Position numbers and translations under genes: made by a program. The notes below the pieces were generated by a model, which was not told where the DNA came from, searched no databases, and saw only the letters and a list, made by a program, of their open reading frames with translations. DNA of 64,000 bases from Agrostemma githago (Eukaryota > Streptophyta > Magnoliopsida > Caryophyllales > Caryophyllaceae). The first letter of the stretch is position 1, and each line of letters begins with the position of its first letter. Of the stretch, positions 1-10,374 are shown piece after piece. Location of the stretch: contig OY288251.1 of the NCBI GenBank assembly GCA_958450325.1, positions 68,403,666 to 68,467,665 of the forward strand, written 5' to 3'.

Positions 1-112
1 ATTGATTTGTAAGCTACTTCAAGTATTAGAGATTTACTAAGAACGCAAATGACTACGAATTTCCTCGTAGTAAAAAATACTCCGCACTATATAGAAATAA
101 CACTAATTATTA

Positions 113-1550
113 GGCCTCGTTTGGTTACTCTTCTACTCTCCGGGAAGTGGAAGATCCCATGAAATTTTATTTCATGGAGTTGTTTGGTTACCCAAAAGTG
201 AAAAAAATTGGGGAACTCAAACTTCCACCATCAGTTGCACTTCTGGATGATGTGGGAAGTTGATCATCAATCTCCCTCTCGGTGAGTTGAACTTCCCACA
301 TCCCGATTTATTTCAATAACTTTTATACCCTTATGCATTCATCATATTTCACACTTTATAACGGTGACTACTCATCGTCGTCGGCAAATTTGATAGTAAA
401 TGACCGAATCACCCTCTGTTTAATTACTAACTAATTTAACCTACCACTATTTAACCTAAGGAGATTATATTTAAATTTAACCGAATCATCATCAGAATTA
501 CATCGAAACGCTTATATTTTGATTTTTCCAATATTCGTTGACAATTGTCCGGAATGTCAAACACGGCTTACAATTTCCCTTTTGATTTGAATTTGCCGTA
601 TACCGAAAACGATTCGAAAGACGACGTCGTTGACGAGGTTAGTTTTAATTTTCTTTGTACGCGGTTGTAATTTCATTGGTTATCGCGGAAAAAGAAAAGA
701 CAATCGTGAAAGACTTTTCGGTATAGGCGTGAAAGACAGCCCGAGAATAGCCCATAGGCATTGCAATTTTAAAGCCATTCCCAAGCGTAGGCGTTGAAAT
801 GCAACGTCTGCCCCTCTGTGTAGGCGTTGAATTTTAACGTCTATGTGCCCAGGCGTAGACTTCGAGTTTTAACATCTATGCCAAGGCGTAGTCTTTCAAC
901 TTTCATGGCTATGCCCAGGCGTAGACTTTGATGCTTGATGCTATACTTCAATTGACGGGAAAATTGGGGTTGTTGGTGTTGATGTCGGGTTTACTGGGTT
1001 AAGCAAGGGTTTATGTATTGTTGAGTGAATGAAGAGAAAGGAAGTTGATTTTTGTTTTGATCGGATATAAGAGATGCAATAAGTTAATTTTTGTTTTGTT
1101 TAGTCAAGGGAGGAAAAATGAGTAAAGGGTAAAATAGGTAAATTGTATAAAATTGTCGACAGTAAATCGCCGACGACGAGAAGCAAAAGTGTTTATAACC
1201 CTATTTTTTCACTCAGTTCTTCATTTTTCCACCCAACTAATCTTTATTGATTTTTCCGGAACAATGTTGATAATGTAACCCAGAAAGTTTTTTTAAAATA
1301 ATGTTCATTTTTTTATATTGATGATGTAATTTGGTTACGACTACCTATCATGAAGAATATAATTTCAGTTATTTCATAAGTTGCTGTAAAAAAAAGTTAC
1401 TCATGTATGAATTCAATTCGTAGGAAGTGTGAATTTCAGGATGTCAACCAAACAAATATTACAAATTTTCGGGAAGTTGATGTGGAGAGTAACATCATGG
1501 AAAATGCAACTTCTTCCGAAAATAAATTCCCGGATGAACCAAACGATGCC
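113..1550. mobile_element. Non-autonomous PIF/Harbinger (Tourist-like) element
   Basis: The termini are inverted: GGCCTCGTTTGGTT at the left, and AACCAAACGATGCC at the right, which reverse-complements to GGCATCGTTTGGTT. The element is flanked by TTA at 110-112 and 1551-1553. A 3-bp TTA duplication with GGCCTxGTTTGGTT ends is the signature of Tourist/Harbinger elements. At 1438 bp it has no transposase frame. Inside are a short frame (554-637) that ends at a GTTAGT donor-like site, and a degenerate tandem array at about 770-950. It shares subterminal CCCATGAA/GGAAGT motifs with the element at 23100-25882, so the two are probably one family. Confidence 0.75.
770..950. repeat. Degenerate tandem array of GGCGTAGAC/GTCTATGCC units
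   Basis: About four imperfect units of roughly 40-50 bp, each containing GGCGT(A/T)GA and a partly complementary TCTATGCC or CGTCTATG, so each unit is itself a weak inverted repeat. It lies inside the Harbinger-like element at 113-1550. Confidence 0.5.
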
Positions 1551-2179
1551 TTATAATCAATTTTTTGAAAGGGAAGGAAGATTATGGGTAGGGAGTAGTA
1601 GAAGCAAAGAGGGGTTTAAATGGGGGTGATATTTGAGGTAATAACTGCACTACGTACGGGGAGGGGAGGTTAAGACAAATAGGGCAATTATAGAATAATG
1701 GATGTGTGTCGTTACACCACGCACCGCACCACCACATATTGTGTTTGTGGCCCGCCTTTTGTCTCCCTCTCCATCTTCTTCTTCTTCTTTTTTTCCTCCA
1801 TCATTGGATACTCCCTCTTTTTCTTTTTCTTTTTCTTTTTTTTTTTTTTTTGAAATCCTTTACACAATTTTATTCTATTTTTCAATAATGGTCTTCACTG
1901 AAATTACATTTTTAATATCCATCTTTACATTACATGCTTGCCATTCCTACTTTTCAATATTAAAAATGGATGACTAAATTGAATTCTCCAAATCCACATA
2001 TAATAAATACGAGTATAATAATCAAGATGGTTTAGATGACCAAAACAAATACGGAGTATTTCTATTGTGAAGAATGGTTAATGCACAGACTTCCTCGTGA
2101 CAAGATGACTTGGATACCATGACTAAAACCTTAAAATGATGGTTGAAACTTCCTATGTAATAAAGCGAGACGTAAGAAC
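1551..2179. other. Intergenic, no gene seen
   Basis: AT-rich sequence with a pyrimidine-rich run of TCTTC and TTTTC at about 1757-1850. The short open frames over it are low-complexity and show no recognisable domain. Confidence 0.5.
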
Positions 2180-2277
2180 TACTCCCTCCATTTTTTTATG
2201 TTTCTTCTCATTTCAATTAAATACTCCTCACAAATTTTATAAAGCGGGAAGAAACATTAAAAAAAATGAAGGGAATA
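2180..2277. mobile_element. Short Stowaway-like MITE
   Basis: Left end TACTCCCTCCATTTTTTT. The right end, ATGAAGGGAATA, reverse-complements to TATTCCCTTCAT. TA dinucleotides bound it, as expected of Tc1/mariner-type Stowaway elements. It is only about 98 bp and lies next to a second MITE. Confidence 0.55.
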
Positions 2278-2282
2278 CTTTA

Positions 2283-2500
2283 TACTCCCTCCGATTTTTA
2301 ATTATCTTCTCATTTGACTTTTTGGTAAAAAAAATAAGGGGTAGGAATGTGTCCTTCAAAAGAAAAGAAGGATTAGAGAGAAATGTAAGGGTAATTCTAA
2401 ATCACATGTTGATGGCCCAAAATATAAATAGGAAGTAAAGAATGTTTCAACCCAATAAAAAAACATGAAAGATAAATAAAAATCGGAATCGGAGAGAGTA
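2283..2500. mobile_element. Stowaway MITE
   Basis: Starts TACTCCCTCCGATTTTTA and ends AATCGGAGAGAGTA, so the terminal inverted repeats are CTCCCTCCGATT-like and bounded by TA. About 218 bp, no coding capacity. Confidence 0.7.
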
Positions 2501-4300
2501 TTTTATTTGTACTTTGTAAAACAAGTTTTTAAAAAAGTAATTGTGCAAATATATACGTACTAAGTATATTGATTAAATATGTTTGTGATTGAGTACAGTA
2601 GGACAGAAGAAGGTGGAAAGGAATTGTACGTAGAGGCCAGAGGGGCAACTAGAAGCTGTCGGATGTATAATTCAATTCAATTCAATTCATAATCTAATAA
2701 GATAAGGAATCAAGTCCTAATCATGTTGTAATCATAATAACACAGATGTATATTTGGAGTATATATGTATGTACATGTACGTAGTAGATGAGTTTGGTCA
2801 CTCGTGCATCATCTACGCCTTTTAATTCATTTATTTGGGTCAATCATTTCACATAGCTCAGACTATATGTTCACTCATCTGTCATCTATGTTTCTCCTTA
2901 ATTAATTAACGAATATTTCACAATTAATTTTACTTTCTCACTTAGCTTCGCAATTTTATACTCTAAATGGATGAAAATATACGAGTAAAAAGTTTGAAAA
3001 TGATGTTCCTATTATAAATATATATGGAGTATGTAAGAACAATCAAAAATACACGTAATACTAGGGGCTATTAGAGATGCAAGATCAAAAGGACTCCTTC
3101 ATGTCAGGGTGAAAACAGACTGCTTTCACCTGGTTTGGCAGCTGACAGAAGCGAAAAAAAATTCACTTCGAGATTGATGCTATATATAATCAAGGACATT
3201 TTGTTTGAATGTGCATTGATCTTTTCATTGTTTAGCCTTTGTTTTTATTCCTAGATCACTTAATACCAACACATGACCTAGCTTCAAGTGCATTAAATGA
3301 TAGGTGATTAGTATATTGTTGTAGAACTTTGGCAAAAAAAAAAAAGAACAATCAAGTACCTGTAATAACAAGGAGATTGTATTGATATTAGACATCACAA
3401 TACATTGAGTTTACATCCATATATAGTGTTTGATACTCCAAGAGATACGAACGTTGCTTCGTTAACGAATGCGTCTTTTGATGAATATGATGATGACATT
3501 TATATCATAACAGTTCCAACGCTAGCTACTTTCATGTCCTAACTTTAGAGAGACGGACTTCAATAACCACTATAAGTCTATAACAATATTGAGAGATTTC
3601 TTATACAATGAAAGAATACAATTATTTAATTTTCATTTTTCATGATACATCTCCCACTAATTTAATGTGCAATCTGATGATCGAAGGGATTATTTTGAAG
3701 GCTAATGTGATGTTGATCATAATAAGATCATTGATTTGATGTAGACAACTTGTTTCTCTCAGCATTAGAATATAGAAAGTGGAGTAGCGGAGTATAGTAT
3801 GATGAAAGATTAAAGATGGATAAATACTCGCTCATGCAACAAAAAAAAAAGCACAAAGGCAAAACTCACGTAAATGAAAGCTTTAACTCAAAAAAGTAAA
3901 TATTCTTCTTCAAAAGTCAAACCAACTCTTTTACACAAAACCTACACCATATATATTTCCCAAAGGAGTTACTACCATTTTGCATGTACTTTGATCAAAG
4001 TTTTACGGCCTAATGTTGGTGTTCACCGTAGTTGCTATATCATAAACGCAATTTACTTTTTTGTACACGTATTTTTCGTATCTAATCCTTTCATTTTCCT
4101 CATTCCCTATTCAATTAGAGAGGGAAAAAAACCAGATAATAGTCTCCCTCCAACCCACCACCACCCCAACATACACTACCCTCGTCGGAGCACCCATCAC
4201 CTCGTCAAACTGCGCATGTATCCGCAACTGACCACCCATATCACCGTCCCACCAATCTAATCCCTAATTGAGAAAACAAAAAATTTAATTAGAAAATTAT
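2501..4300. other. Intergenic AT-rich DNA, nothing recognised
   Basis: No gene, RNA or intact mobile element could be supported. The largest frame, 3874-4260, has no recognisable domain and ends in a low-complexity His/Pro-rich stretch. Confidence 0.4.
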
Positions 4301-4381
4301 TAGTGATCACTTTTAAATAAATAATTATCACTTTTTAAATTAATTAGTGATCACTTTTAAATAAATAATTATCACTTTTTA
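4301..4381. repeat. 44-bp direct tandem repeat, about two copies
   Basis: The unit beginning TAGTGATCACTTTTAAATAA starts at 4301 and again at 4345. The second copy is nearly complete. AT-rich. Confidence 0.7.
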
Positions 4382-5642
4382 CGGTCACACAAGTGATCAC
4401 TATTTTTAATTTTTTGAATTTATTTGACACATAATATGATAATTGTATATTATAATTTGTGATGCAATTAATAGTTGACTAGCCGGGCCAAATTAAATGA
4501 GTCCTATCCTCGGAGGGTCACGAATTCTACGTTGTACATTGCCTTGTACAGTAATAATGAAGTTGTGAATGCAATTATTGGAGGATCAAAATTTAGGGCA
4601 AAATACTGTGTGTCACCATCTAACGACATCGTACTCTATGACACTAATACTCTGTCCTCCAAGGCTCCAATTAATTATGTTTCTCGCTTTTCATTATTCT
4701 TTTATGATAAAAATATCCGTCTTAATTTTAAAATTGCTCAAATTATTGTCTCACATCATCAATTTATAGAGAGTAAAAGGGGTAAATTTTTAGCATTTGA
4801 GACCTAGTGCGTTCTTCTCTAAACCAAAAAATCACCAATTTATAGACTATTTTTATGTTTCAAAGGATTTTTTTGCTTTTTCTCTCACATCGAGAAAACA
4901 AGTATTTGCGGATCTTTCTCCTTGGGTTTGTTATTTTTTGTCCATCCCACATTGAAACAATAGGAGGAATGTATTACGGGAGTATGTTTTATAATCTCTC
5001 TCCCACCTTTATTAAGGGGAAGTATAATGCCACGAAACAAAAGCTAATGCCACGAATAGGGTGAGTGGATGAATGGTAACACCTTTTGCATTTACCCCAT
5101 TATTGCTCGTGGTATTAACCAAATTCCCCTTTATTAAGGAGTTGTAATAGGTGGATGCGTGTAGGTTTGGGCTCAAACCACACTCGCACACTCGCTTCGG
5201 GATTGGGCTTTGGGGTCTAGTAGAGTAGACGTGGTGGAGACCTAGGCCGAACCTACAAAGGTTGCTAACAATTACGGAGTATCACATCATATGATATAGA
5301 TACAGTGATGATAAATATTTAAGTAGTTTTCAAACATATTATTTTTATCTTTCTAATCATACTTAACCTGTCATGAAATTAAATATCCATCTAAAACAAG
5401 ATAAGTTGGTTTAATGGGTCACTCACTCCTAATCCTTTGTTCATCAAATCCAAGGAAAAAGAATTGGAAAGCATATATAAAATTATGTTAACCTAACCCT
5501 ATTTAATTTGGTCAAACCTGACATTTGACCCTCGTTTCTTCAGACTGCCCTCAATCCAACATTGTATTATGCTTTAATTGACTACATTACCCCTACCGAA
5601 GGTATTATGTGGAGTACTCATTAGTCACTGCCTCACTGTACA
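4382..5642. other. Intergenic, no supported gene
   Basis: Small frames at 4475-4807 and 4855-5064 show no family features. Two motifs resembling the plant snRNA upstream element (CTCACATCG near 4885 and TCCCACATTG near 4946) are present, but no snRNA-like transcript follows that I can recognise. Confidence 0.35.
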
Positions 5643-5800
5643 ATTTACATGAATTAGGTAGCCATGAGCCCGGAGTTTATATCTCTATTATTTCACCTAT
5701 TTGTTTTATTTCTTTTAAATGATTTACATGAATTAGGTAGCCATGAGCCCGGTGTTTATATCTCTATTATTTCACCTATTTGTTTTATTTCTTTTAAATG
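5643..5800. repeat. 79-bp tandem duplication, nearly identical
   Basis: The unit beginning ATTTACATGAATTAGGTAG occurs at 5643 and 5722 (period 79). The copies differ at one base that I can see (CCCGGAG versus CCCGGTG). A third, partial start (ATTTAGATTA) follows. Such high identity indicates a recent duplication. Confidence 0.85.
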
Positions 5801-6376
5801 ATTTAGATTATTTAACAGCACGAGCTACACTTATAAAAAAGATATGATGAATAATGATCCAATCGTTTCCACATAAAAGGTTAGTCCATATTTTTCAACA
5901 CTTTCTTATGCATTTGCAACTCATTGAAAATCGTGTGTATTTTTTTGTATCAACCAAGCACTAACGTTTCGTAATTCATCTCAATTGATGCTCTTGCGGA
6001 TCAAAGGGGCTAACATAATTATGAAAACTTCTAAATCATCTTTATGTTATTTTAACTTGTTTCAACCAATATGTAACTTCTTCATCTATTCTATAAAATA
6101 GAATTTTACTCAAGAATAACTCGTTCGCAAATCATACCGTATACCAGTATATGTCTTAATAGTTCGCACATAAAATGTTGTTTGATTTTACATATTGATC
6201 ATAAATCTATGTACAGAATTCAATAAAGCTTCAAATTCATCAATCATTAATAAATATAAAACGATCATCCCTTTCCCACGACTAACACCGGGAACAAGTT
6301 TATACTCGGTAAAATTTAGCCACAAGTCCACAACCCCTTTCAAATTATAATATTTCATATCCAATACTCCGTATAT
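5801..6376. other. Intergenic, nothing recognised
   Basis: AT-rich. Contains one TACTCCGTA 9-mer at 6365-6373, directly before the next MITE. Confidence 0.4.
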
Positions 6377-6636
6377 TAGTCACTCCGTTCAAATCTAAAG
6401 GTACGTTTACTTTTTCACACTTGTTGATACACGTTTTACACTGTCAATATCTTTCGTTTTACATTAACAAAAATTAAAAAAATTAGATATTCTTACCCTA
6501 CTCATAAAGACGAATCAAACAAGATCCGCATGACTATATTTTCTCTTATATATTGTCGGGAATATTAACGACTCTCTTGAGTTGTGAATAGTGTCTAAAA
6601 TGGAAGTGTACCCTTCGGATTTGAACGGAGGGAGTA
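6377..6636. mobile_element. Stowaway-like MITE
   Basis: Left end TAGTCACTCCGTTCAAATC and right end GATTTGAACGGAGGGAGTA, inverted over about 15 bases and bounded by TA. About 260 bp, no coding capacity. Confidence 0.65.
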
Positions 6637-7085
6637 TATGTATTCCATCGAGTATCTTTTTGTTTGTGGCGAGTCTTTTACTTTATTAGTGAGACCCATT
6701 GTACTATCTCCACCCACAACATTATTCATTGTGTAAAAAATAAATGTTGCGAATCGTAAAAATCGAAGGAGAGTAATTAATATCGATTCGAATTACAAAT
6801 ATATCAATACTTAATTTCAACATTTAGAATTCTCATAATCTAGTCTTGGCAAACATAGATGTGAAAGCATAGATATTTTCGAGTTACATGATTGTGTTGT
6901 ACAAAAATAGGTATGTGATGGTTAAAATGATCCGTAGAAACATTGAAAGGATAGTGAAAACGTTGGCTAGGGTTCGGCGAGCACACATAAAAACTTGCAA
7001 CTTCCAACAAGGGCAGACCCCTAAAAAAAAAGAGGCGCAAATGCAAACACACACACATACTCTGTATCACATGGATTCACACATA

Positions 7086-7096
7086 CTTTAAATACC
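7086..7096 (+). promoter_or_regulatory. TATA-like box of the GATA gene
   Basis: CTTTAAATACC lies about 130 bp upstream of the GATA start codon and is followed by a long CT-rich leader, a usual plant core-promoter arrangement. This is inference from position and sequence. Confidence 0.4.
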
Positions 7097-7225
7097 CTCT
7101 TTCTCCTCCCCCTCTTTTTTCAATTCCCCTCTTCCCCTTCCTTCCAACCCGCCGCAACCCCTCTTCCTTATCTCTCCCTTATCCCGCCAAATATCCTGAT
7201 CACCACTCCCTCTGATCACATTCCC

Positions 7226-8000
7226 ATGGATCCCAATCCCATTGAAGATGTAACTTCCTTCCTTCCTTCTCTCTCAACCATCCTTTCTCCTAATCATTCA
7301 TTCATTCATTATTCATTTTTCTTTTATTTATTTTATATTCTGAGTAATGGGTTTTTGTTTATTTTTTATCTTGAATAATGGGTTTTTGTTTGTTTGTTTG
7401 TTTTTGATTTTTACCCAGTGTTCTTCATTCTCCGATTCACAAAGCAGCAGCAGTAACAACAGTAACTCCAACAGTAATAATAACAACTGTAACAGTGGTA
7501 ACAATGGCATCAATGGTGAACCTAAAAGGTGCTCCGACTGTCAAACTACTACTACCCCACTCTGGAGAGGCGGTCCTGCTGGTCCCAAGGTAATTTTTTT
7601 AACGGGTCAAGTATTTACCCATTTTTATGATTTCACCTTTTATCAATTCAAAAAAGTTGGGGAGTAATTAATTAATTAATTAATTGATTTATTGGTGGGT
7701 TGTCAGACATTATGCAACGCATGCGGGATAAAATTCCACAAAAAGAGAAGGGCACTTTTGGGATTAAACAAGCAGCAAAAAGACGATAAATTCAAGAAGA
7801 AGACCAATACAGCAACAAATCAAAATCAAAATGAAGTGAAGATTAAAAACGGAGCAGAAAACATGGGAATGCCATTGAAGATAAAAGTAATGGCGTCAGG
7901 GATTCGACAAACTGGAAATAATAAGAGTAATAAATTCGGGGAAGTTGAGCAAGCGGCTCTGCTATTAATGGCGCTCTCTTACGGCTCTGTTTATGCTTAG
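7226..8000 (+). CDS. Class-B GATA zinc-finger transcription factor (GATA15/16/17/23-like)
   Basis: Three exons, 7226-7249, 7419-7589 and 7707-8000, join in phase 0 at GT-AG introns to give 162 residues. After a Ser/Asn-rich linker (residues 9-45) comes one GATA finger of the C-X2-C-X18-C-X2-C type: C46, C49, C68 and C71, with the loop TPLWRGGPAGPK. The second intron splits the finger, as is usual in this class. A basic tail, FHKKRRALLG, follows, and the C-terminus AALLLMALSYGSVYA matches the LLM motif of short B-GATA proteins. Family members bind WGATAR sites in the nucleus and act in greening, root or development programmes. Which paralogue this is cannot be told from the window. The start is the first ATG after the leader. 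The short first exon is less certain than the other two. Confidence 0.9.
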
Positions 8001-9162
8001 AGATGATATGACAGACAATATTTGAGGGAGGTTTCCAGTTTTGCCCTTCTTCTTCACCAACAGCGACAACACACATAATCTTTTCTTATTCTTACCGTTT
8101 TTTTTTGTCCTTTTTTTTGTTATTTGTTCGATGCAGTAGAGTAGAGTAGTGTAGTGGTAGTGGGTGGTGCGTTGTATTTTTGGTTGGTTTTCCGGTTTTG
8201 CCCTTGTTAATTTTAGGGTTTTAACAGTTTTGGAGTGAGTGGTCCAAGTCTAACTAGGGTATGCTTGTAATATTAGTATGAGAGCCTCTTGGGAGTAGAT
8301 ATAGTAGCCGATATTCTAACTATGTTGTTGTCACTATTCACTCTCACCAACTGATTTTTCCTTTCTTAATTTTTTTTTTGAATGAAATGCGTACTAAGTC
8401 GTATCATTGTATTACATTAATGAAATGAGATGAGTTATTGAACCTGAGATGATCAGATGAGATGTTAATGAAATGTTAAACCCACAAATTAGGAAAACCA
8501 AATGGTAAATGTGTTTGGTAGTACTTTGAGACTGTACATGTACTGTGTAGTATATGTACTTGTTTTAACTACCTCATCATCATGTTTTCATGGTGGTGTG
8601 ATCATTTGATAATAAAATTAAAATAATTAAGTGGCTAAACCCACAAATTTAAGTCAACTCAAACTGAGACCCAGTCCCATCGACCCTTTGTGGGTTACGA
8701 GTTACGACCAACAAAATAAGCGAGTGATGATGATGTATTTTTAGATGTCGATATTGTTCCAATTTTATGAGATAAGGAGTATATATCTAAACCCTCACAT
8801 CCACCTTTCCAATTTGATTAGATTAGATGCCTCTCCAGAAAGTACTTGATGGATGGATGGATGGATGAGCTTAGGGCATATAGCTGGAAACGAGGGTTTG
8901 ATTTGGGCCAAATGAGTAGGCTGAGACCCTAAAGGCCCAAATAACTGACCCAAAAGTTTAAAGATAAAAACAAAGCAGAAGCAAGTGACACGTACGTACT
9001 AATAAAATCCAGAAATCACCAGAACAATATTCCACGTCCGCAGCGCACTCCTACATTCTGGATTCATGTACATGTACATGTACTCTATTTAATGGACCGA
9101 CTTAGGTGGTACTCGTATAATTGTATCGTTCTCAAAATTAGGAAGTTAAGAAGCGAATTAGG
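8001..9162. other. 3' flank of GATA gene and intergenic DNA
   Basis: Probable 3' UTR of the GATA gene to about 8450, then AT-rich DNA with a short GATG microsatellite near 8850 and repeated CATGTA near 9065. No gene seen. Confidence 0.4.
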
Positions 9163-10226
9163 ATGTTAAGAGGAGGCGGTGTTATTGGTAGAAGGATTAA
9201 GAGAGGTGGGAATTGGAAGGGTTTGATGACAAGATGTTATTCGGCGAGTCAAGCAAGTGGTGACACACAAGGTTACAACCCCATTCCTACTAATCGTACT
9301 GCTGATCCCGCTATTCATTCTAGTGAACCTCAGGTAATAATAATAACTAATAATAATCATATTTTGTACTCCTCGTTCAATCCATGGTTTACACGGAACA
9401 TTTCACCAAATGATGTAAAGTAAAGATATTATTGATAAATCGAATGATTTTATGAATCTATTTAAATTAATATGGATAAAAATAATGACATTTTGTGGTA
9501 TAGAGAAATGATAGGATGATTTTATGGTAAAAGAAATTGTCATAAAATGAATGTAAAATTTTGCTGTATCGCATTTTCCAATCTCAGGTAATTACAAGTT
9601 TTAAATTCAGAAAGGCGTTTGTTGTATACTCTGTATATGTTTTGAACTTAACCGTGGTGTCCATGTGTTGTAATCAGATGGAGGTTGAGAAGGGGTCAGA
9701 TCCACATAAAACAATCCTAACCGAACCCGAACCCGAACCATTCACTCCACCAAACCCACCAACAGCCTCGTCACAGAAACTATCCCACACAGAGGTGGGC
9801 TTACCCTCTAAGCCCAACTCACATCAAAGGCGCCAATCATCCGCCCAACCAACCCGACCCAATTTACCTGTACCTGAGATAGCATGCAGTGAGCCGGTGT
9901 TGGACCCGTGGCCCGATGACAACGGGGAAGACCGGAGGGCCCAATCGAAAGCCCAAGAGGAGGACAACAAGGAGTACTTCAAAGACCATAAGGCGTCACC
10001 ATTGTCGGAAATAGAGTTTGCGGATACAAGAAAGCCGATAACGCAGGCGACGGACAGTGATACTACGAGTGGAGGAGGGGTTATAGTGTTTAAGGAGGAG
10101 CAAAGGGATAGTGCGGAGGAGGCGTTGATGAGGGCAGCTGAGATATGGAATTGGAATAAAATGAGGGGTGATCCCGATTCTCCTCATGGCAGAGTTCTTA
10201 GGCAACTTCGTGGTGAATCTTGGTGA
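9163..10226 (+). CDS. Uncharacterised plant protein, probably mitochondrial
   Basis: Two exons, 9163-9333 and 9678-10226, join in phase 0 (CAG/GTAATA donor, AATCAG acceptor) for 239 residues. The N-terminus MLRGGGVIGRRIKRGG is Arg-rich, lacks acidic residues, and is followed by TRCYSAS, which fits a mitochondrial presequence. The middle is Pro/Glu/Ser-rich and probably disordered. The C-terminal third, with SPLSEIEFADTRKPITQATD and AAEIWNWNKMRGDPDSPHGR, looks conserved and carries the only folded-looking segment. I have seen similar C-terminal motifs in unnamed plant proteins but know no function. No membrane segment and no enzyme motif. The gene is expected to be real because the frame stays open across the intron and codon use is ordinary. 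Confidence 0.75.
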
Positions 10227-10374
10227 CTGTATTTCCTTTCCTATTGTTCCTGTGCTTTACTGCTTTCGGAACAACTTTGTATTACAACGTTTTAAACTTT
10301 TAATCATCGTATGCATCGTTTGTGTACATATGGTGTTCTAAATGATCGAGATGGAAAGAGTAGTTTTCATCCGA

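Noticed and set aside
1702..1977. 91-codon frame rich in Ser/Phe
   Set aside because: It is the translation of a CT-rich simple-sequence tract.
4475..4807. 110-codon frame as a gene
   Set aside because: No recognisable domain, no promoter context and AT-driven composition. Likely chance.
4880..4960. snRNA-type upstream sequence elements (CTCACATCG, TCCCACATTG)
   Set aside because: No correctly spaced TATA and no snRNA-like sequence follow. The motif is short enough to occur by chance.
7328..7513. Leu-rich minus-strand frame over the GATA gene
   Set aside because: Antisense of the Ser/Asn codon repeat in the GATA linker.
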